This document shows, piece after piece, positions 25,806-34,948 of a stretch of 50,079 nucleotides of DNA; within the stretch, counting starts at the first letter, position 1; every line of letters starts with the position of its first letter. Both the position numbers and the translations under genes were made by a program. Source of the DNA: a virus; the IMG/VR virus record IMGVR_UViG_3300037245_001394, positions 1 to 50,079 of that record; one strand, written 5' to 3'. Under the pieces are notes generated by a model. That model saw nothing but the letters and a program-made list of their open reading frames with translations, was not told the DNA's origin and made no database searches.

Positions 25806-26195
25806 CTACGTTGGATACGTGATTAGTCCCGTACTCTGGAAGGTGAAGTTGTAGCCGATTGCCACAGCAACTCCACTCTCGATAGACAGTTCCTCTACGA
25901 TCGCACTGAACGTGAAGAACTTCCCGTCAGCCACGGCTCCCAGGTGGAGTTTCAGCACCACCTCGTTACCCGGCTGTAGGTTGGGTGGGGTGTCCGTGGG
26001 GTGAGCCGTTACATCCCAGAAGGATGACACCGTCCCAGAGCCCTCAAGCAGCCCGCCGATTTTCTCTTTTGCTCCGTCTCCTTCGGTGGTCGTCACATCG
26101 TGGATGTCAGTCTTGAGTGAGAGACTCCAGTCTGACACCTTCAGCTGTGAACCATCGACGTAAACGGATCCATCCTTACCCGTCTGTTTGGCCAT
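25806..26195 (-). CDS. Major tail (tube) protein
   Basis: The 129-residue protein has the immunoglobulin-like/tube fold signature of siphophage tail tubes: a start with SVYVDGSQLKVSDWSLSL, a loop around DVTTTEGDG and the final strand NFTFQSTGL. It lies just upstream of the tail chaperone. The start at 26195 follows GAGGTGA. It polymerises to form the tail tube. Confidence 0.82.
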   Translation of the reverse strand: MAKQTGKDGSVYVDGSQLKVSDWSLSLKTDIHDVTTTEGDGAKEKIGGLLEGSGTVSSFWDVTAHPTDTPPNLQPGNEVVLKLHLGAVADGKFFTFSAIVEELSIESGVAVAIGYNFTFQSTGLITYPT

Positions 26196-26212
26196 GTGAT
26201 CTCACCTCGTTT

Positions 26213-26710
26213 CTATACCTTTCGTCCAAAGATTACCAAGTCGTAGATGCCGTCATTGCCGCCAGGGTTGCTGATCCGTACCTCTGCGGCACCCGTAATT
26301 GAACCAGGACCGACTGCGACAGGCGCACTCCACGCGCACACGCCTCCGTCTGGAACAATAAGGATAGCCGTCGTTGGGTCGTCGAAGATGTCAGCGTTCG
26401 TTACGGCAAGACGTAACGCTGCACCGTTACCTGAGATGTTCGCTAGGTAGAGTCCCTTGATGCGGGTCATCACCACCGCTTCACCCATCACGTTGGTCAG
26501 TCCAGACACGACGTCGAAGCTTTCGGTTGAACTCGCTGAAATCGCGTTGTCCCTGCTCATCAGGAGTTCGTCCATCTGCTCCGCACCACGACCGTAGGCA
26601 AACGTCTGCGACTTCGATATCGGCACCGGAAACGTACCGACTACGTCACCCTCGACGGTTTTCTGCGCGATCAGGTTGATGAACGCGGTTAAGCTACCAT
26701 GTACGATCAT
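26213..26710 (-). CDS. Virion protein, tandem paralogue of 26720-27232
   Basis: The 165-residue product shares with the next upstream gene the pattern LTNV-GEA, then IKGLYLANISGNGAALRL, IVPDGGVCAWSAPV and a final YDLVIFG. The two are tandem duplicates. It lies between the tail tube and tail completion genes, so a structural role is likely, but I cannot name the family. AGGAG supports ATG at 26710. Confidence 0.65.
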   Translation of the reverse strand: MIVHGSLTAFINLIAQKTVEGDVVGTFPVPISKSQTFAYGRGAEQMDELLMSRDNAISASSTESFDVVSGLTNVMGEAVVMTRIKGLYLANISGNGAALRLAVTNADIFDDPTTAILIVPDGGVCAWSAPVAVGPGSITGAAEVRISNPGGNDGIYDLVIFGRKV

Positions 26711-26719
26711 GACGCTCTC

Positions 26720-27232
26720 CTACGACAGCACGCCAGCGACCAACAGATCATACGTAGCCGCCTGTGCGGCCGTTTCGGTGATGGTGATGATATCACCCGT
26801 TCCGGCAGTTACCGCGATAGCGGATGCATTGAGGCTGACAGCCCACGCGAAGAAGCCACCATCCGGGATGATGATTTTGTCGCTCGCAGGGTCAGACATG
26901 AACGGCACCTGGTTTGCGGCACCGCCCAACGTCAACACAGCACCGTTTCCGGAGTTGTTGATGAGGATGAGTGCCTTCATCAAGATAGGCGTGTGCGCAT
27001 CTCCGAAAACATTCGTTAGCGCAGCCTGCAGGTCATAGGTGTCTGTGCCTGATCCGGCGAGAGATTTCGCCTTCTCAATGTAGTGTGTGTCCAGCTGTCC
27101 GTCGCCCACGCCACCCGTGTAGGTGATAGCCGACTGCAACGTGTCGCTGAACGTCCCAGGGATTGTTTCGACGGTCTTGGTCGCCACCCAGGAGGCGGTG
27201 ATCTTGAACGTCCCAGCCACTCCGTCTGACAT
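26720..27232 (-). CDS. Virion protein, tandem paralogue of 26213-26710
   Basis: The 170-residue product shares LTNVFGDAH, ILINNSGNGAVLTLGGA, IIPDGGFFAWAVS and the ending YDLLVAG with its downstream neighbour. A beta-rich virion protein is likely. GGAG lies upstream of ATG at 27232. The duplication probably arose by unequal recombination. It could be a tube-associated or decoration protein; the function is unknown. Confidence 0.65.
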   Translation of the reverse strand: MSDGVAGTFKITASWVATKTVETIPGTFSDTLQSAITYTGGVGDGQLDTHYIEKAKSLAGSGTDTYDLQAALTNVFGDAHTPILMKALILINNSGNGAVLTLGGAANQVPFMSDPASDKIIIPDGGFFAWAVSLNASAIAVTAGTGDIITITETAAQAATYDLLVAGVLS

Positions 27233-27235
27233 GAT

Positions 27236-27688
27236 TTAGGTCTCCTCAAGTGTAACTGTGAATTCCAGTACTAGGATAGCGTGCCATACAACATTGCCAT
27301 CCTCCAAACGGTCAGGATCCTCCGATAGATCACCTCCAGTCTTCTGTGTGCGGGTTACAGCACCACCCGTCCATGTCATCAGTGGCTGTTCGTTCACAAA
27401 AACATCACGGATCCATTCCAGCGCTTCGTCCGCCAGCTGGTCTCCGCCGAAGTTTTCACTGCTTACTGCGTAGGCGTGAAACGCAATAGCGAGCGTTTCG
27501 AGTACGCCAGTCCCTGTGTCTTCCGCATCGATTCCCACATCCGACAACACCTCGTAGTAGCCGTAGGGCATCGTCGGGTTCGCGTCAGGGCGTCCGTGTG
27601 ACAGTCCACCCGGTAATCTCCCAGCGAACTCCGGCTGTGAGGTCAGAACATCGTAAACCGCTTTCAGCAGTGGCGTCTTGAATTTCAC
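27236..27688 (-). CDS. Tail completion/terminator protein
   Basis: The 150-residue product has the tail terminator pattern (LLKAVYDVLTSQPEFAGRL at the start, a middle with AIAFHAYAVSSE and the ending HAILVLEFTVTLEE), as in gpU-like and HK97 gp10-neighbour proteins. GTG at 27688 is chosen because AGGGA lies upstream and homologues begin here. It overlaps the gp10-like gene by four bases. Confidence 0.75.
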   Translation of the reverse strand: MKFKTPLLKAVYDVLTSQPEFAGRLPGGLSHGRPDANPTMPYGYYEVLSDVGIDAEDTGTGVLETLAIAFHAYAVSSENFGGDQLADEALEWIRDVFVNEQPLMTWTGGAVTRTQKTGGDLSEDPDRLEDGNVVWHAILVLEFTVTLEET

Positions 27689-28152
27689 GAGATCTTCCCT
27701 CGCTTCATCACGCCGACCATCTTCGACCACGCCTGAAGAACACCCAGCGTAAGCCACGGTCGGCGTACCATCCTGAACGTGCCTAGCTGGAGATGCTTGC
27801 CGTATGGGACATCCGTTCCGACGAGTACCGACTTGCGCGCTCGGTTGTATACGTCTTGGATTCCTCTTCGTAGATGTCCAGTCCGTCGTCTCGGCCAGCC
27901 ACGCTCTAATCCCGACGTTCCCCTGTATGGCTTGCTCAGACCTGCCTTGATCTCGTTCTTTAGAACCTTCCCAGCCGCGCGTAGCCGACGCTGTACGCGG
28001 CTGTCGATCTGCTCCATCGTACTCCCGCCGAACCACCGAAGAACGACAGACCCGACTTTCATCGTCTTGTCGCCCAACTTGATCCCCGGCTTGCCCATCG
28101 CAAGCCGTGATCCAATACCAGGTGAACTCGTAATTTTCGGTAGTCTAGCCAT
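27685..28152 (-). CDS. HK97 gp10-like minor tail/neck protein
   Basis: The 155-residue basic protein fits the HK97-gp10-like family: QIDSRVQRRLRAAGKVLKNEI helix, then TGHLRRGIQDV and the VGTDVPYGKHLQLGT segment seen in these proteins, ending with a WLTLGVLQAW helix. It works at the head-tail joint or in tail completion. The ATG at 28152 overlaps the preceding stop; the frame is open to 28188. Confidence 0.8.
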   Translation of the reverse strand: MARLPKITSSPGIGSRLAMGKPGIKLGDKTMKVGSVVLRWFGGSTMEQIDSRVQRRLRAAGKVLKNEIKAGLSKPYRGTSGLERGWPRRRTGHLRRGIQDVYNRARKSVLVGTDVPYGKHLQLGTFRMVRRPWLTLGVLQAWSKMVGVMKRGKIS

Positions 28153-28498
28153 CGCTTTGTAAATCCACTCGCCATACCTGACCGACACCGGCCTGATCGT
28201 GTGCGCTTGTTATCACGTTGTATACTCTCCCAGAAATTGTCACGCGATCTCCCTCCTGTACGTTCGGGTTGGAATGCAGGTAGAGTTTGTGTGTCGCATC
28301 GAAGGACCGGTTGCCGTGCTTCTCGAAGACCACCTCAAAGCCAGTTCCTGGGAACATAGCGGGCTGTAACCAACCTGTCAGCGCAGTTCCGTGGTTCGCC
28401 CACGTCCGCTTCTTGGCGCCCGTGGGTGAGTCGGATGTGGTCGCCCGCTCGAACTGGACGCTCACGCCGTGACGGTTGATTATTGCTTTCACAGACAT
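28145..28498 (-). CDS. Head-tail joining protein (head closure)
   Basis: The 117-residue beta-barrel protein resembles phage head-tail joining proteins: VSVQFERATTSDSPTGAKKR at the start, GWLQPA in the middle and EGDRVTISGRVYNVITSA at the end. It closes the head after packaging. The start overlaps the connector stop as TGATG. Confidence 0.8.
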   Translation of the reverse strand: MSVKAIINRHGVSVQFERATTSDSPTGAKKRTWANHGTALTGWLQPAMFPGTGFEVVFEKHGNRSFDATHKLYLHSNPNVQEGDRVTISGRVYNVITSAHDQAGVGQVWRVDLQSDG

Positions 28499-29109
28499 CA
28501 GAGGACCCAGAGGTTAGCGTGATCCATGTACCGAGACAACACACTCACCACCTGTCCAGGCCATTCAGCCGCAAGACCTTGACCGGTGACAGATTGGAAC
28601 GTCGCCTGATAATCGCCGAGACGTTCCGACTTCAAACCCAAATCTGACTCATCTTGCGCCGCGAGGTGTTCGATCATCTGGATGATAGCGTACTGGAGAT
28701 CAGACGGAATAGGATCGAAGCCACCTTCATAAGTGACGGCTATGTTTTTCACACCCCTCGGAAAGCGAGTGACGTTCGATCCGGGTCTGAATCGTAGAAT
28801 GCCGGTATCCACTTCGTAAACGAATACCTCCGCTGCCGTTGGGTCGGTCGCTGCTCCGTAAGTGGTCGTCGATCCCAGACTACCGGTAAAGACGACGGTT
28901 GTCAGTGATTGAACCGGAAACGCTTGAAGGACGATCTGCCGCTGGTTGTCGCCATCATAGTTCTCCGTGAGACTCTTGCGCTTGAACTCACGATGGCACA
29001 GCCGCTCGGCAGCGTCGCTCGCTGCGTCGATGAGAAGCTCAAGTAGGCCAGTGTCTACGTTTGCCAGCTTGCTTGAGCGTAGTACGAGACTTATCGCGAC
29101 GAGTGCCAT
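28498..29109 (-). CDS. Head-tail connector protein (gp6-like adaptor)
   Basis: The 203-residue protein has the adaptor pattern: LLELLIDAASDAAERLCHREF helix pair near residues 22-42, IVLQAFPVQSLTTV, and VTYEGGFDPIPSDLQYAIIQM near 150, typical of HK97 gp6-like proteins that dock on the portal. GGGAG precedes ATG at 29109. Confidence 0.85.
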   Translation of the reverse strand: MALVAISLVLRSSKLANVDTGLLELLIDAASDAAERLCHREFKRKSLTENYDGDNQRQIVLQAFPVQSLTTVVFTGSLGSTTTYGAATDPTAAEVFVYEVDTGILRFRPGSNVTRFPRGVKNIAVTYEGGFDPIPSDLQYAIIQMIEHLAAQDESDLGLKSERLGDYQATFQSVTGQGLAAEWPGQVVSVLSRYMDHANLWVL

Positions 29110-29131
29110 TGTTCAGTCTCCCATAAATGGT

Positions 29132-29210
29132 GTGCGGGCGACCTGCCAGCCAGAAAGGAGGAGCAAAACTGGCCAGGCCACGGAAAAACAGCCCTGCAGG
29201 CCGCCCGCAC
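29132..29210 (-). terminator. Large inverted repeat between capsid-decoration and connector genes
   Basis: GTGCGGGCGGCCTGC (minus strand, from 29210) pairs with GCAGGTCGCCCGCAC (to 29132) across a 49-base loop that holds a further inner stem. The single difference is a G-U pair in the minus-strand RNA but an A-C mismatch in the plus strand, which argues for a role in the transcript. It may be a partial terminator or mRNA stabiliser that sets the ratio of capsid to connector. Confidence 0.55.
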
Positions 29211-29234
29211 TTCCGAGACGCACACACAGAGATC

Positions 29235-29750
29235 CTACCGCATGAGCATGACGATGTTCGCGTCGTCATCGGCACGGTTCTGGTACAGTGCCGTGGTGTT
29301 CAGCGCGTTCTGCGCCCACACAGGGGTCGCCCTGTGGTTCACGCCGAGTATCGTGACACACAGATCGGTTCCCGTGGTGCTGCTTGTCAACAGCTTCACG
29401 ACGAGGTAATCCAGCGATGTTTCTTGCTGCCAGAGCACGTCATCGATTCCGATAACGATGACCTTACCGTCGTTGTTGGTCGCATGCGCTGCGAGTGTGT
29501 AGGTCTGACTCTCGGTGATTGGACTCTTGAGAGCGACGAAGCCCGTACCGTCAGCAGCACTCCCCTTTCCGACCTGGACGGTGAAGGTTTCCGCGTCAGT
29601 CGGCGCAAGGAGCGTGACGATCACCATGTACTTCTTGAAGTTTCCCAGAAGATGTCCCACGTAGAGGATGTCGTCTGACGCGACCAGCAGCTGAACGACG
29701 GAATCGACTACGCAGATCTCTTCTGCAAGAGAACGATTGTTCGGAACCAT
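29235..29750 (-). CDS. Putative virion protein downstream of the capsid gene
   Basis: The 171-residue beta-rich product (YMVIVTLLAPTDAETFTVQV, then SLDYLVVKLLTSSTTGT) lies directly after the major capsid gene where head decoration or similar proteins are often coded. It weakly recalls the paralogue pair at 26.2-27.2 kb in length and style. AGGAAAG precedes ATG at 29750. The role is inferred from place only. Confidence 0.6.
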   Translation of the reverse strand: MVPNNRSLAEEICVVDSVVQLLVASDDILYVGHLLGNFKKYMVIVTLLAPTDAETFTVQVGKGSAADGTGFVALKSPITESQTYTLAAHATNNDGKVIVIGIDDVLWQQETSLDYLVVKLLTSSTTGTDLCVTILGVNHRATPVWAQNALNTTALYQNRADDDANIVMLMR

Positions 29751-29789
29751 TGAACTTTCCTTTCTTTTCTTCGCGAAGACCTGCGTAGT

Positions 29790-31193
29790 CTACGCGCGGA
29801 CTGCGATCGTCAAAAACGGCGACAGTGTATCCGTCCCCTTGTAGGGAGTCAGCGGAGCGTTCCACCACGGCTCACCGTCGATGCGGTACATGAACTTCAT
29901 CACCTGCTCGTCGTAGTCGAAGCGCAGGTGAATGGACATGGCCGACGTGATACCGCCCTTCGTCAGCATGAGGTACTCGTCGAGGTTCGCGAGAATCAGG
30001 TCTCCAGCCGTTCCGAGTGTCTCACAGAACTCAGACACGATGACCGGGCGACCCTTCAACACACCAGACGGATTGTTGGAGATTCCACCGGGCGGAATGT
30101 ACAGCGGGAAACCGTACCCGCCGACGTTCGCAGCGGACTCGATGACGAGGAACTCGTAGTGCAACTTGTTCAGCGCTGCTTCGGCATCCTGGTTGATCAG
30201 CCAGATGGCGTTCTTGCGCAGATAAGCGGGCATCCGCTGCCACATCTTGTCGATGTTCTCCGCCACGATCGTCTTCGCGACTTGGCTAGTCTCTTTCGTG
30301 ATCTCGATCTTCGACTTATTGCCCGCGTCGAGGATCCCCAGGGGTTTCGCGATTCCGTTGCCACGGATAATCGCGTCGCCAATCATGAACGCCATCTCCT
30401 TCGAGACCATGTCGGACAGGAAGGCCGTCAGTGCGAAGGGAGAGTCACTCAAGAGCTCATCGGTCATGTAAACCAGCGAGCCGAGCTTGTGCAGCTTCAT
30501 GGACAGCGTGCCGAACTTCACCTTGCTTGAGGTGTATTGTTCAGCCTCATCCATCCAGTAGCTACGAATTGCCCCGTGTCGTGAACCGGTCGCCCGCGAA
30601 GTCTCGATGACCGTCTTGAAGTCAAGCGAGTTGTGCTTCGTGGGGAACTTCTTGACACGACTGAGCAGGTCGTTCTCGTCGAACGTCTTACGGAGAAGTT
30701 CGTTCGAGAAGTCGTCCGGTACGAGGATACCACCATCCTCACCGATTGACTCACTCTGACCACTGGGACTCCCCGCCTTTGTGGCGAGGTCGGTCAGGCG
30801 AGCGAGCTTCCGGTCCATGTAACTCTTCAGTCGTTCGTTCGGCGTCGTCCCGTTCTTGCTGTGAAACACATCCTGCACGAACGATCCTGAGCAGTCGTAC
30901 CCCTCCTTCGGGTCGAGCAACTCGCGCTCCTGCCCGACGTGGAGCTTGATCTTCGCATCTCCTGGCGTGTCGATGACCAGTTCGGACATGACACTCTTTA
31001 TGGAATCTGTCACCATCGTCTTGATCGACGTGGTGAACTCCTTCATCACTACGTCCTTCGCGGCTTTCTCAGGATTCACCTCTTCGATGAGGTCGAGTTC
31101 GAGGAGAGGCTTCGCCTCTTCCTCGGAGAGCTCCAACACCTCACCCGGTGTGTGATCCTTGAAAGTCGAGAGGACTTTGAACTTCGCTTTCAT
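29790..31193 (-). CDS. Major capsid protein, HK97 fold
   Basis: The 467-residue protein has an N-terminal scaffold-like delta region (about residues 1-150, with acidic and helical stretches), then the HK97 pattern: DGGILVPDDFSNELLRK near 152, the E-loop region KVKFGTLSMKLHKLGSLVYM, MIGDAIIRGNG and IDGEPWWNAP near the C-terminus. The protease gene just upstream would remove the delta region. AGAGGAG supports ATG at 31193. It forms the icosahedral shell. Confidence 0.92.
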   Translation of the reverse strand: MKAKFKVLSTFKDHTPGEVLELSEEEAKPLLELDLIEEVNPEKAAKDVVMKEFTTSIKTMVTDSIKSVMSELVIDTPGDAKIKLHVGQERELLDPKEGYDCSGSFVQDVFHSKNGTTPNERLKSYMDRKLARLTDLATKAGSPSGQSESIGEDGGILVPDDFSNELLRKTFDENDLLSRVKKFPTKHNSLDFKTVIETSRATGSRHGAIRSYWMDEAEQYTSSKVKFGTLSMKLHKLGSLVYMTDELLSDSPFALTAFLSDMVSKEMAFMIGDAIIRGNGIAKPLGILDAGNKSKIEITKETSQVAKTIVAENIDKMWQRMPAYLRKNAIWLINQDAEAALNKLHYEFLVIESAANVGGYGFPLYIPPGGISNNPSGVLKGRPVIVSEFCETLGTAGDLILANLDEYLMLTKGGITSAMSIHLRFDYDEQVMKFMYRIDGEPWWNAPLTPYKGTDTLSPFLTIAVRA

Positions 31194-31291
31194 CGTCTTC
31201 TCCTCTGAGACACCGTTTCAATCCTGTGAAGTCACCGCGTCAAGGCCTGCTTACGCTCCAGCCTTCGGCATCGTGCTACACTCTAGACGAC

Positions 31292-32233
31292 CTAGTATCT
31301 TCCAAGAAACCGTAGAACTTCATCTCTGACCACCGTAGTCAGATTGACACTTCGTAAACTCTTCCTATAACAGGTCAAAGCCTTTGCGAATCGCACATCG
31401 TAGGATTCCACTTCCTCAACTGTCCTAGCGTCGTCGTCTTCAGGCGTGGGGTTCGTGACAAGGCCGGGAATGAACAGTCCCATCTTTTCCAGAAGACCCA
31501 CATCGAATCCCATACCCGCGTCGAAGCACTTCCTCACTGCCGTCACCACGGCATCAGGGTTAGCCTGTACCGGTGTGACGGAGTACTCCACCGCGTGCCA
31601 CTTGGTGACGATGAAGTGCGCTTTGGCGAGCTCTGGCCGTGCTCGTAAATCCTTTTCTTCTGGACGCCGTCCCTCAAGAGGCAAGAATCCCAGCGACTTC
31701 CCTTTCAAACCACCCGACTGTAGCATGTGGAAAATGGCGTCTGGTAGCCAGTCTCCCTTCCAGCTATCTGGCCGCGTGTGGTAGATTGTCTTGGCCGACC
31801 ATCCATCCTTGTGTGGATTGGTGCTCTTCGAGCGCGTAACCCAAGCAGCGCGACCCACAGGTAGCTGGTTGTGCTGGTGGTTGAACGCCACCACACCTCC
31901 GCCCTTCAGATACGCTCTAAAGTCTCCACCACCAGCCAACACCACCTCACCATCTCGATCAAGCGCGGAGGTGGTAATCATTGACACGTCCCAGTTCTCG
32001 GACTCGTTACCGCTGACTTCCTTGACTTCGATGTTTTCTGGAGTGAAGTCGCGTCGGCAATACCCCTCGACTGTCTGACCGTTGATGTCACAGTGGAATG
32101 CTGATCGCAGTTCCTGCGGCTGGTCCTTCATCAGCCTGTCCAGTTCCTTGGCGTGGGCATCCTTCATCGTGATTCCCAGTGGACCCTCAGTAGTCCCGAA
32201 GGCCCTGTCGATTCGCTTTTGTCTGTTCTTCAT
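31292..32233 (-). CDS. HK97-family prohead protease
   Basis: The 313-residue enzyme is an S78-type protease. The catalytic His lies in VVAFNHQHNQLPVGRA near residue 115 and the Ser in LKGKSLGFLPL near 180, with the later HAVEYSVTPVQANPDA strand typical of the family. It matures the capsid by cutting the delta domain. It is placed between portal and capsid as expected. A C-terminal extension of about 80 residues is not recognised. GGAG supports ATG at 32233. Confidence 0.88.
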   Translation of the reverse strand: MKNRQKRIDRAFGTTEGPLGITMKDAHAKELDRLMKDQPQELRSAFHCDINGQTVEGYCRRDFTPENIEVKEVSGNESENWDVSMITTSALDRDGEVVLAGGGDFRAYLKGGGVVAFNHQHNQLPVGRAAWVTRSKSTNPHKDGWSAKTIYHTRPDSWKGDWLPDAIFHMLQSGGLKGKSLGFLPLEGRRPEEKDLRARPELAKAHFIVTKWHAVEYSVTPVQANPDAVVTAVRKCFDAGMGFDVGLLEKMGLFIPGLVTNPTPEDDDARTVEEVESYDVRFAKALTCYRKSLRSVNLTTVVRDEVLRFLGRY

Positions 32234-32248
32234 TTCTGGTCTCCGAGG

Positions 32249-34639
32249 CTACAGTTTCGACTCGTCGATCGTCTCTAGCAATGCGCAGCGGCAGTTCGGG
32301 TGCGCTGGAGGGTGTGGGATCTCGTTGTACGCGGCGCTTTTCTTGGCGTCACCTCGTGCGGCATAGCTGTCCACGTCTCCAAACGTCTCCTCAAGCTTGA
32401 TGCCGTTCGGGTGTCGTTTCAGAATGGCCTGACACAGATCGCAGGCGTCGTCGGACAATAGCCACTTGAAACCGATGACGACTCCACTATTCTTGGCAGC
32501 CAGTGCCTGGCCGGTGTGAGTAGCACGACTTGACTCCGTTAGTGCAATTCGCTTCGCACGCCACGTTTCTGCGTCCTTGAAAACGCGACCCACAGCCTTC
32601 GTCAGCAGTGCTGGAGTGTTCGCGTCAGTGCCGAGTGCTTCAGCAAGCGACTGGCGTAACTCCTTGATCTGTCCTCGCAATGCGCGCTCCGTCGTCCTGT
32701 TCGTTTCTGCAGATAACCGCAGGACCGCACGTTTGACGGCGGTCTTCGCCTCCGGCTGGAAGATACTAAACTGGGGACCGTCCACGAGTCCGAGTCGTGC
32801 GACGACCTCCTTCATACCATTCGCCATCGCCAGCTGGATTGCCGGTGTCGCTCGTTTGGCGAGAATTGGGTCCCACTTACTCAGGTCGATGTCGTCCCAC
32901 GCAGCCTTGGACCACTCCAGCTTAAATGACTTGAGTGTCTCCGTGCGCTGTTCTCGGAACACGCCTCGCAGCACGTCAGCCAGATCGCTACCAAGGGGTA
33001 GCGGTCGCCCGTGTCCTTCCGCCTTCTCGTGGCAGTGTACGAGCTCCAACGGCTCACGGCTGTGCTGCGTTACGCTCAACGACTGTTCCAGCGTCATTCC
33101 CAGATGAACGAGTCGCTTGACCGTCGTGTGGTCGTCGGCTACCCCGGCCCAGTACATCGCCGTCGCATCGTATACCTGCTCCGGGTCGGGTAGTGATTTC
33201 TTCCTGTCTGGAAACTCTGACGGTTTCTCCGGTGGACGTCCTGCAGGTCCACCCGTGCCAGTGCTTGGTGGTGGCGTCTTCTGCCGCGAGTTTGCCGCGT
33301 CATCGTCGCTCGGCTGTGAAAGTGTGGCCGGCAGCCAGGCCTTCTTGCCCCACGCCACCTCGGCCTTTCCAGTCTCTGCACGGGCTTCGTTGATCGAGAT
33401 CTCACCGCTCTTTAGACGAATTGAGCGAACTTCAGCTTTCGCTTTTTCATCTTCCGGTATCGGATTGGTGAACCCGAAAAAGAAACTCCCGGACTGATCG
33501 TAGCGAGGCAGCAGTTGTTGCGTCAGCGTTTGGCAGTATCGCGTCATTCTGGGAATGACCGCGAGCGTTGCGTGCTGAATCAACGCTGCCTTCAGGTTGG
33601 CGAGGTTCGTGCGTTCGTTCATTAGCGGCAGTGGTACGCCGAAGGCGTTGCAGACCTCGTCTCGACTGACCTTTCGGCGAGCAAGTCCTTCCATATCTCT
33701 AGAACTACGTGTGAGTTCCTTCACGTCCATCGCCGATTCAGTGATGATCGTACCACCGGCGTTGTGAGTCGAGAACGCTTCCAGTAGCTGGGCCTTCAGT
33801 CGCCGAGATTCGTGCTTACCCATACCCTGCTGCTTGGGAGTAATCCACAGTTCTGGTCGCGCTCGATTGTTGATGAACGCTGTCTGGAAGGCGTCGTCCG
33901 CCCGCACGTTGTCAATCGTCTCCACGAGCGCCTTTGTGGGGCTGCAGCCTTCGTAGTTCGGATCAGTGAGGCTGGGAAAGCGGAATGGAATTACCATGTC
34001 CACCGGAATGTCTTGCGTTTGTCCTCGTACTCGGAACTCATACTTGGCGAGTTCGCGGTTGTCGTTGAACTTTGGAAACAAGAACTGGGGTGGTATGATC
34101 CACAGCCGCTCGGGCCGTCCGAACGCCCCCGATTCCACCAACCAGTATGCGAGTCCGGTGACTTCCTGGTAAAGATGCGTCAGTTCAGCGAGTGAGAACC
34201 CGTCGATGAGGTGATTGACGTTCTCCAGTAGGGATAGCACTGGGTGATCCAGCACCTCCACCATTCCTGACGTGGCGTTCAGGCCCTTGCACACACCTGA
34301 TCGCTTCAACCAGTCTCTCTCGGCCATCTCCACGCGACGGTGCAGATGCCGGGTTTGGATCCCGTTGGGCTGTGACCTCGCGTAGAGTGTCAGTGACACG
34401 CGCGCACACGTCGATGCGTTCAGTGACGAGCAGGTGAAGACGACACCAGTGTAGTAGTCGATGAGCTCTTGTGTGGTCGGTGTCCGGCGACGCTTGAAGA
34501 TGTCCGCCCACTGCGAAATAACGCCAACCGACGATCCCACGAGAGGCGTAGAATCGGATCGACGGCGACCTCCGCTGGGGCGTATCGCTCTCTTCACCCG
34601 TAGAAGAAGTTCACCGGTGTCTTGTATGATGCTCAGCAT
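32249..34639 (-). CDS. Portal protein fused to MuF-like minor head protein
   Basis: The 796-residue product joins two normally separate genes. Residues 1-430 are an HK97-like portal (VVFTCSSLNASTCARV near 68, TGLAYWLVESGAFGRPERLW near 155, AFGVPLPLMNERTNLANLKA near 330). A Pro/Gly-rich linker follows near 445-480 (TPPPSTGTGGPAGRPPEKP). The last part is MuF-like, with SRATHTGQALAAKNSG and the terminal HPPAHPNCRCAL motif. The portal is the packaging channel; MuF proteins enter the head and can carry effector domains. The ATG directly follows the previous TAG. Confidence 0.88.
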   Translation of the reverse strand: MLSIIQDTGELLLRVKRAIRPSGGRRRSDSTPLVGSSVGVISQWADIFKRRRTPTTQELIDYYTGVVFTCSSLNASTCARVSLTLYARSQPNGIQTRHLHRRVEMAERDWLKRSGVCKGLNATSGMVEVLDHPVLSLLENVNHLIDGFSLAELTHLYQEVTGLAYWLVESGAFGRPERLWIIPPQFLFPKFNDNRELAKYEFRVRGQTQDIPVDMVIPFRFPSLTDPNYEGCSPTKALVETIDNVRADDAFQTAFINNRARPELWITPKQQGMGKHESRRLKAQLLEAFSTHNAGGTIITESAMDVKELTRSSRDMEGLARRKVSRDEVCNAFGVPLPLMNERTNLANLKAALIQHATLAVIPRMTRYCQTLTQQLLPRYDQSGSFFFGFTNPIPEDEKAKAEVRSIRLKSGEISINEARAETGKAEVAWGKKAWLPATLSQPSDDDAANSRQKTPPPSTGTGGPAGRPPEKPSEFPDRKKSLPDPEQVYDATAMYWAGVADDHTTVKRLVHLGMTLEQSLSVTQHSREPLELVHCHEKAEGHGRPLPLGSDLADVLRGVFREQRTETLKSFKLEWSKAAWDDIDLSKWDPILAKRATPAIQLAMANGMKEVVARLGLVDGPQFSIFQPEAKTAVKRAVLRLSAETNRTTERALRGQIKELRQSLAEALGTDANTPALLTKAVGRVFKDAETWRAKRIALTESSRATHTGQALAAKNSGVVIGFKWLLSDDACDLCQAILKRHPNGIKLEETFGDVDSYAARGDAKKSAAYNEIPHPPAHPNCRCALLETIDESKL

Positions 34640-34948
34640 CTACAGGTCTCCTAGGATAGTGACACTCGGCCCGAAGGTCGGCCGCCGGTCTTCAAGTTCG
34701 CCACCCTCCCAGATGGCAGGGTTGTCCTCGTGCAACCACGGCTGGTCAGGCGCGATGTTCACGTCCTCCTTCCAGCCTCGGCGTCGCTGCTGCGTTGCCG
34801 TCGGCGCACGTCGTACAGCGTCCGGCAGACTCAAGTCAGCGGGCATCGCCGCAGAGCGCTCCGTCACCTCCTCATTGGTGTCGCAGTCTTCTTTTCCGAA
34901 CAAGTCGAGCTCATCGTCGCTCAGCGTGTCCAGGTCCGGTTCGGGCAT
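34640..34948 (-). CDS. Hypothetical acidic protein between terminase and portal
   Basis: The 102-residue product starts at ATG 34948, overlapping the terminase stop as TAATG. It is acidic and probably disordered (LDTLSDDELDLFGKEDCD), with Trp/Pro motifs at the C-terminus. Its place suggests a portal-associated or packaging accessory; no family is recognised. Confidence 0.6.
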   Translation of the reverse strand: MPEPDLDTLSDDELDLFGKEDCDTNEEVTERSAAMPADLSLPDAVRRAPTATQQRRRGWKEDVNIAPDQPWLHEDNPAIWEGGELEDRRPTFGPSVTILGDL

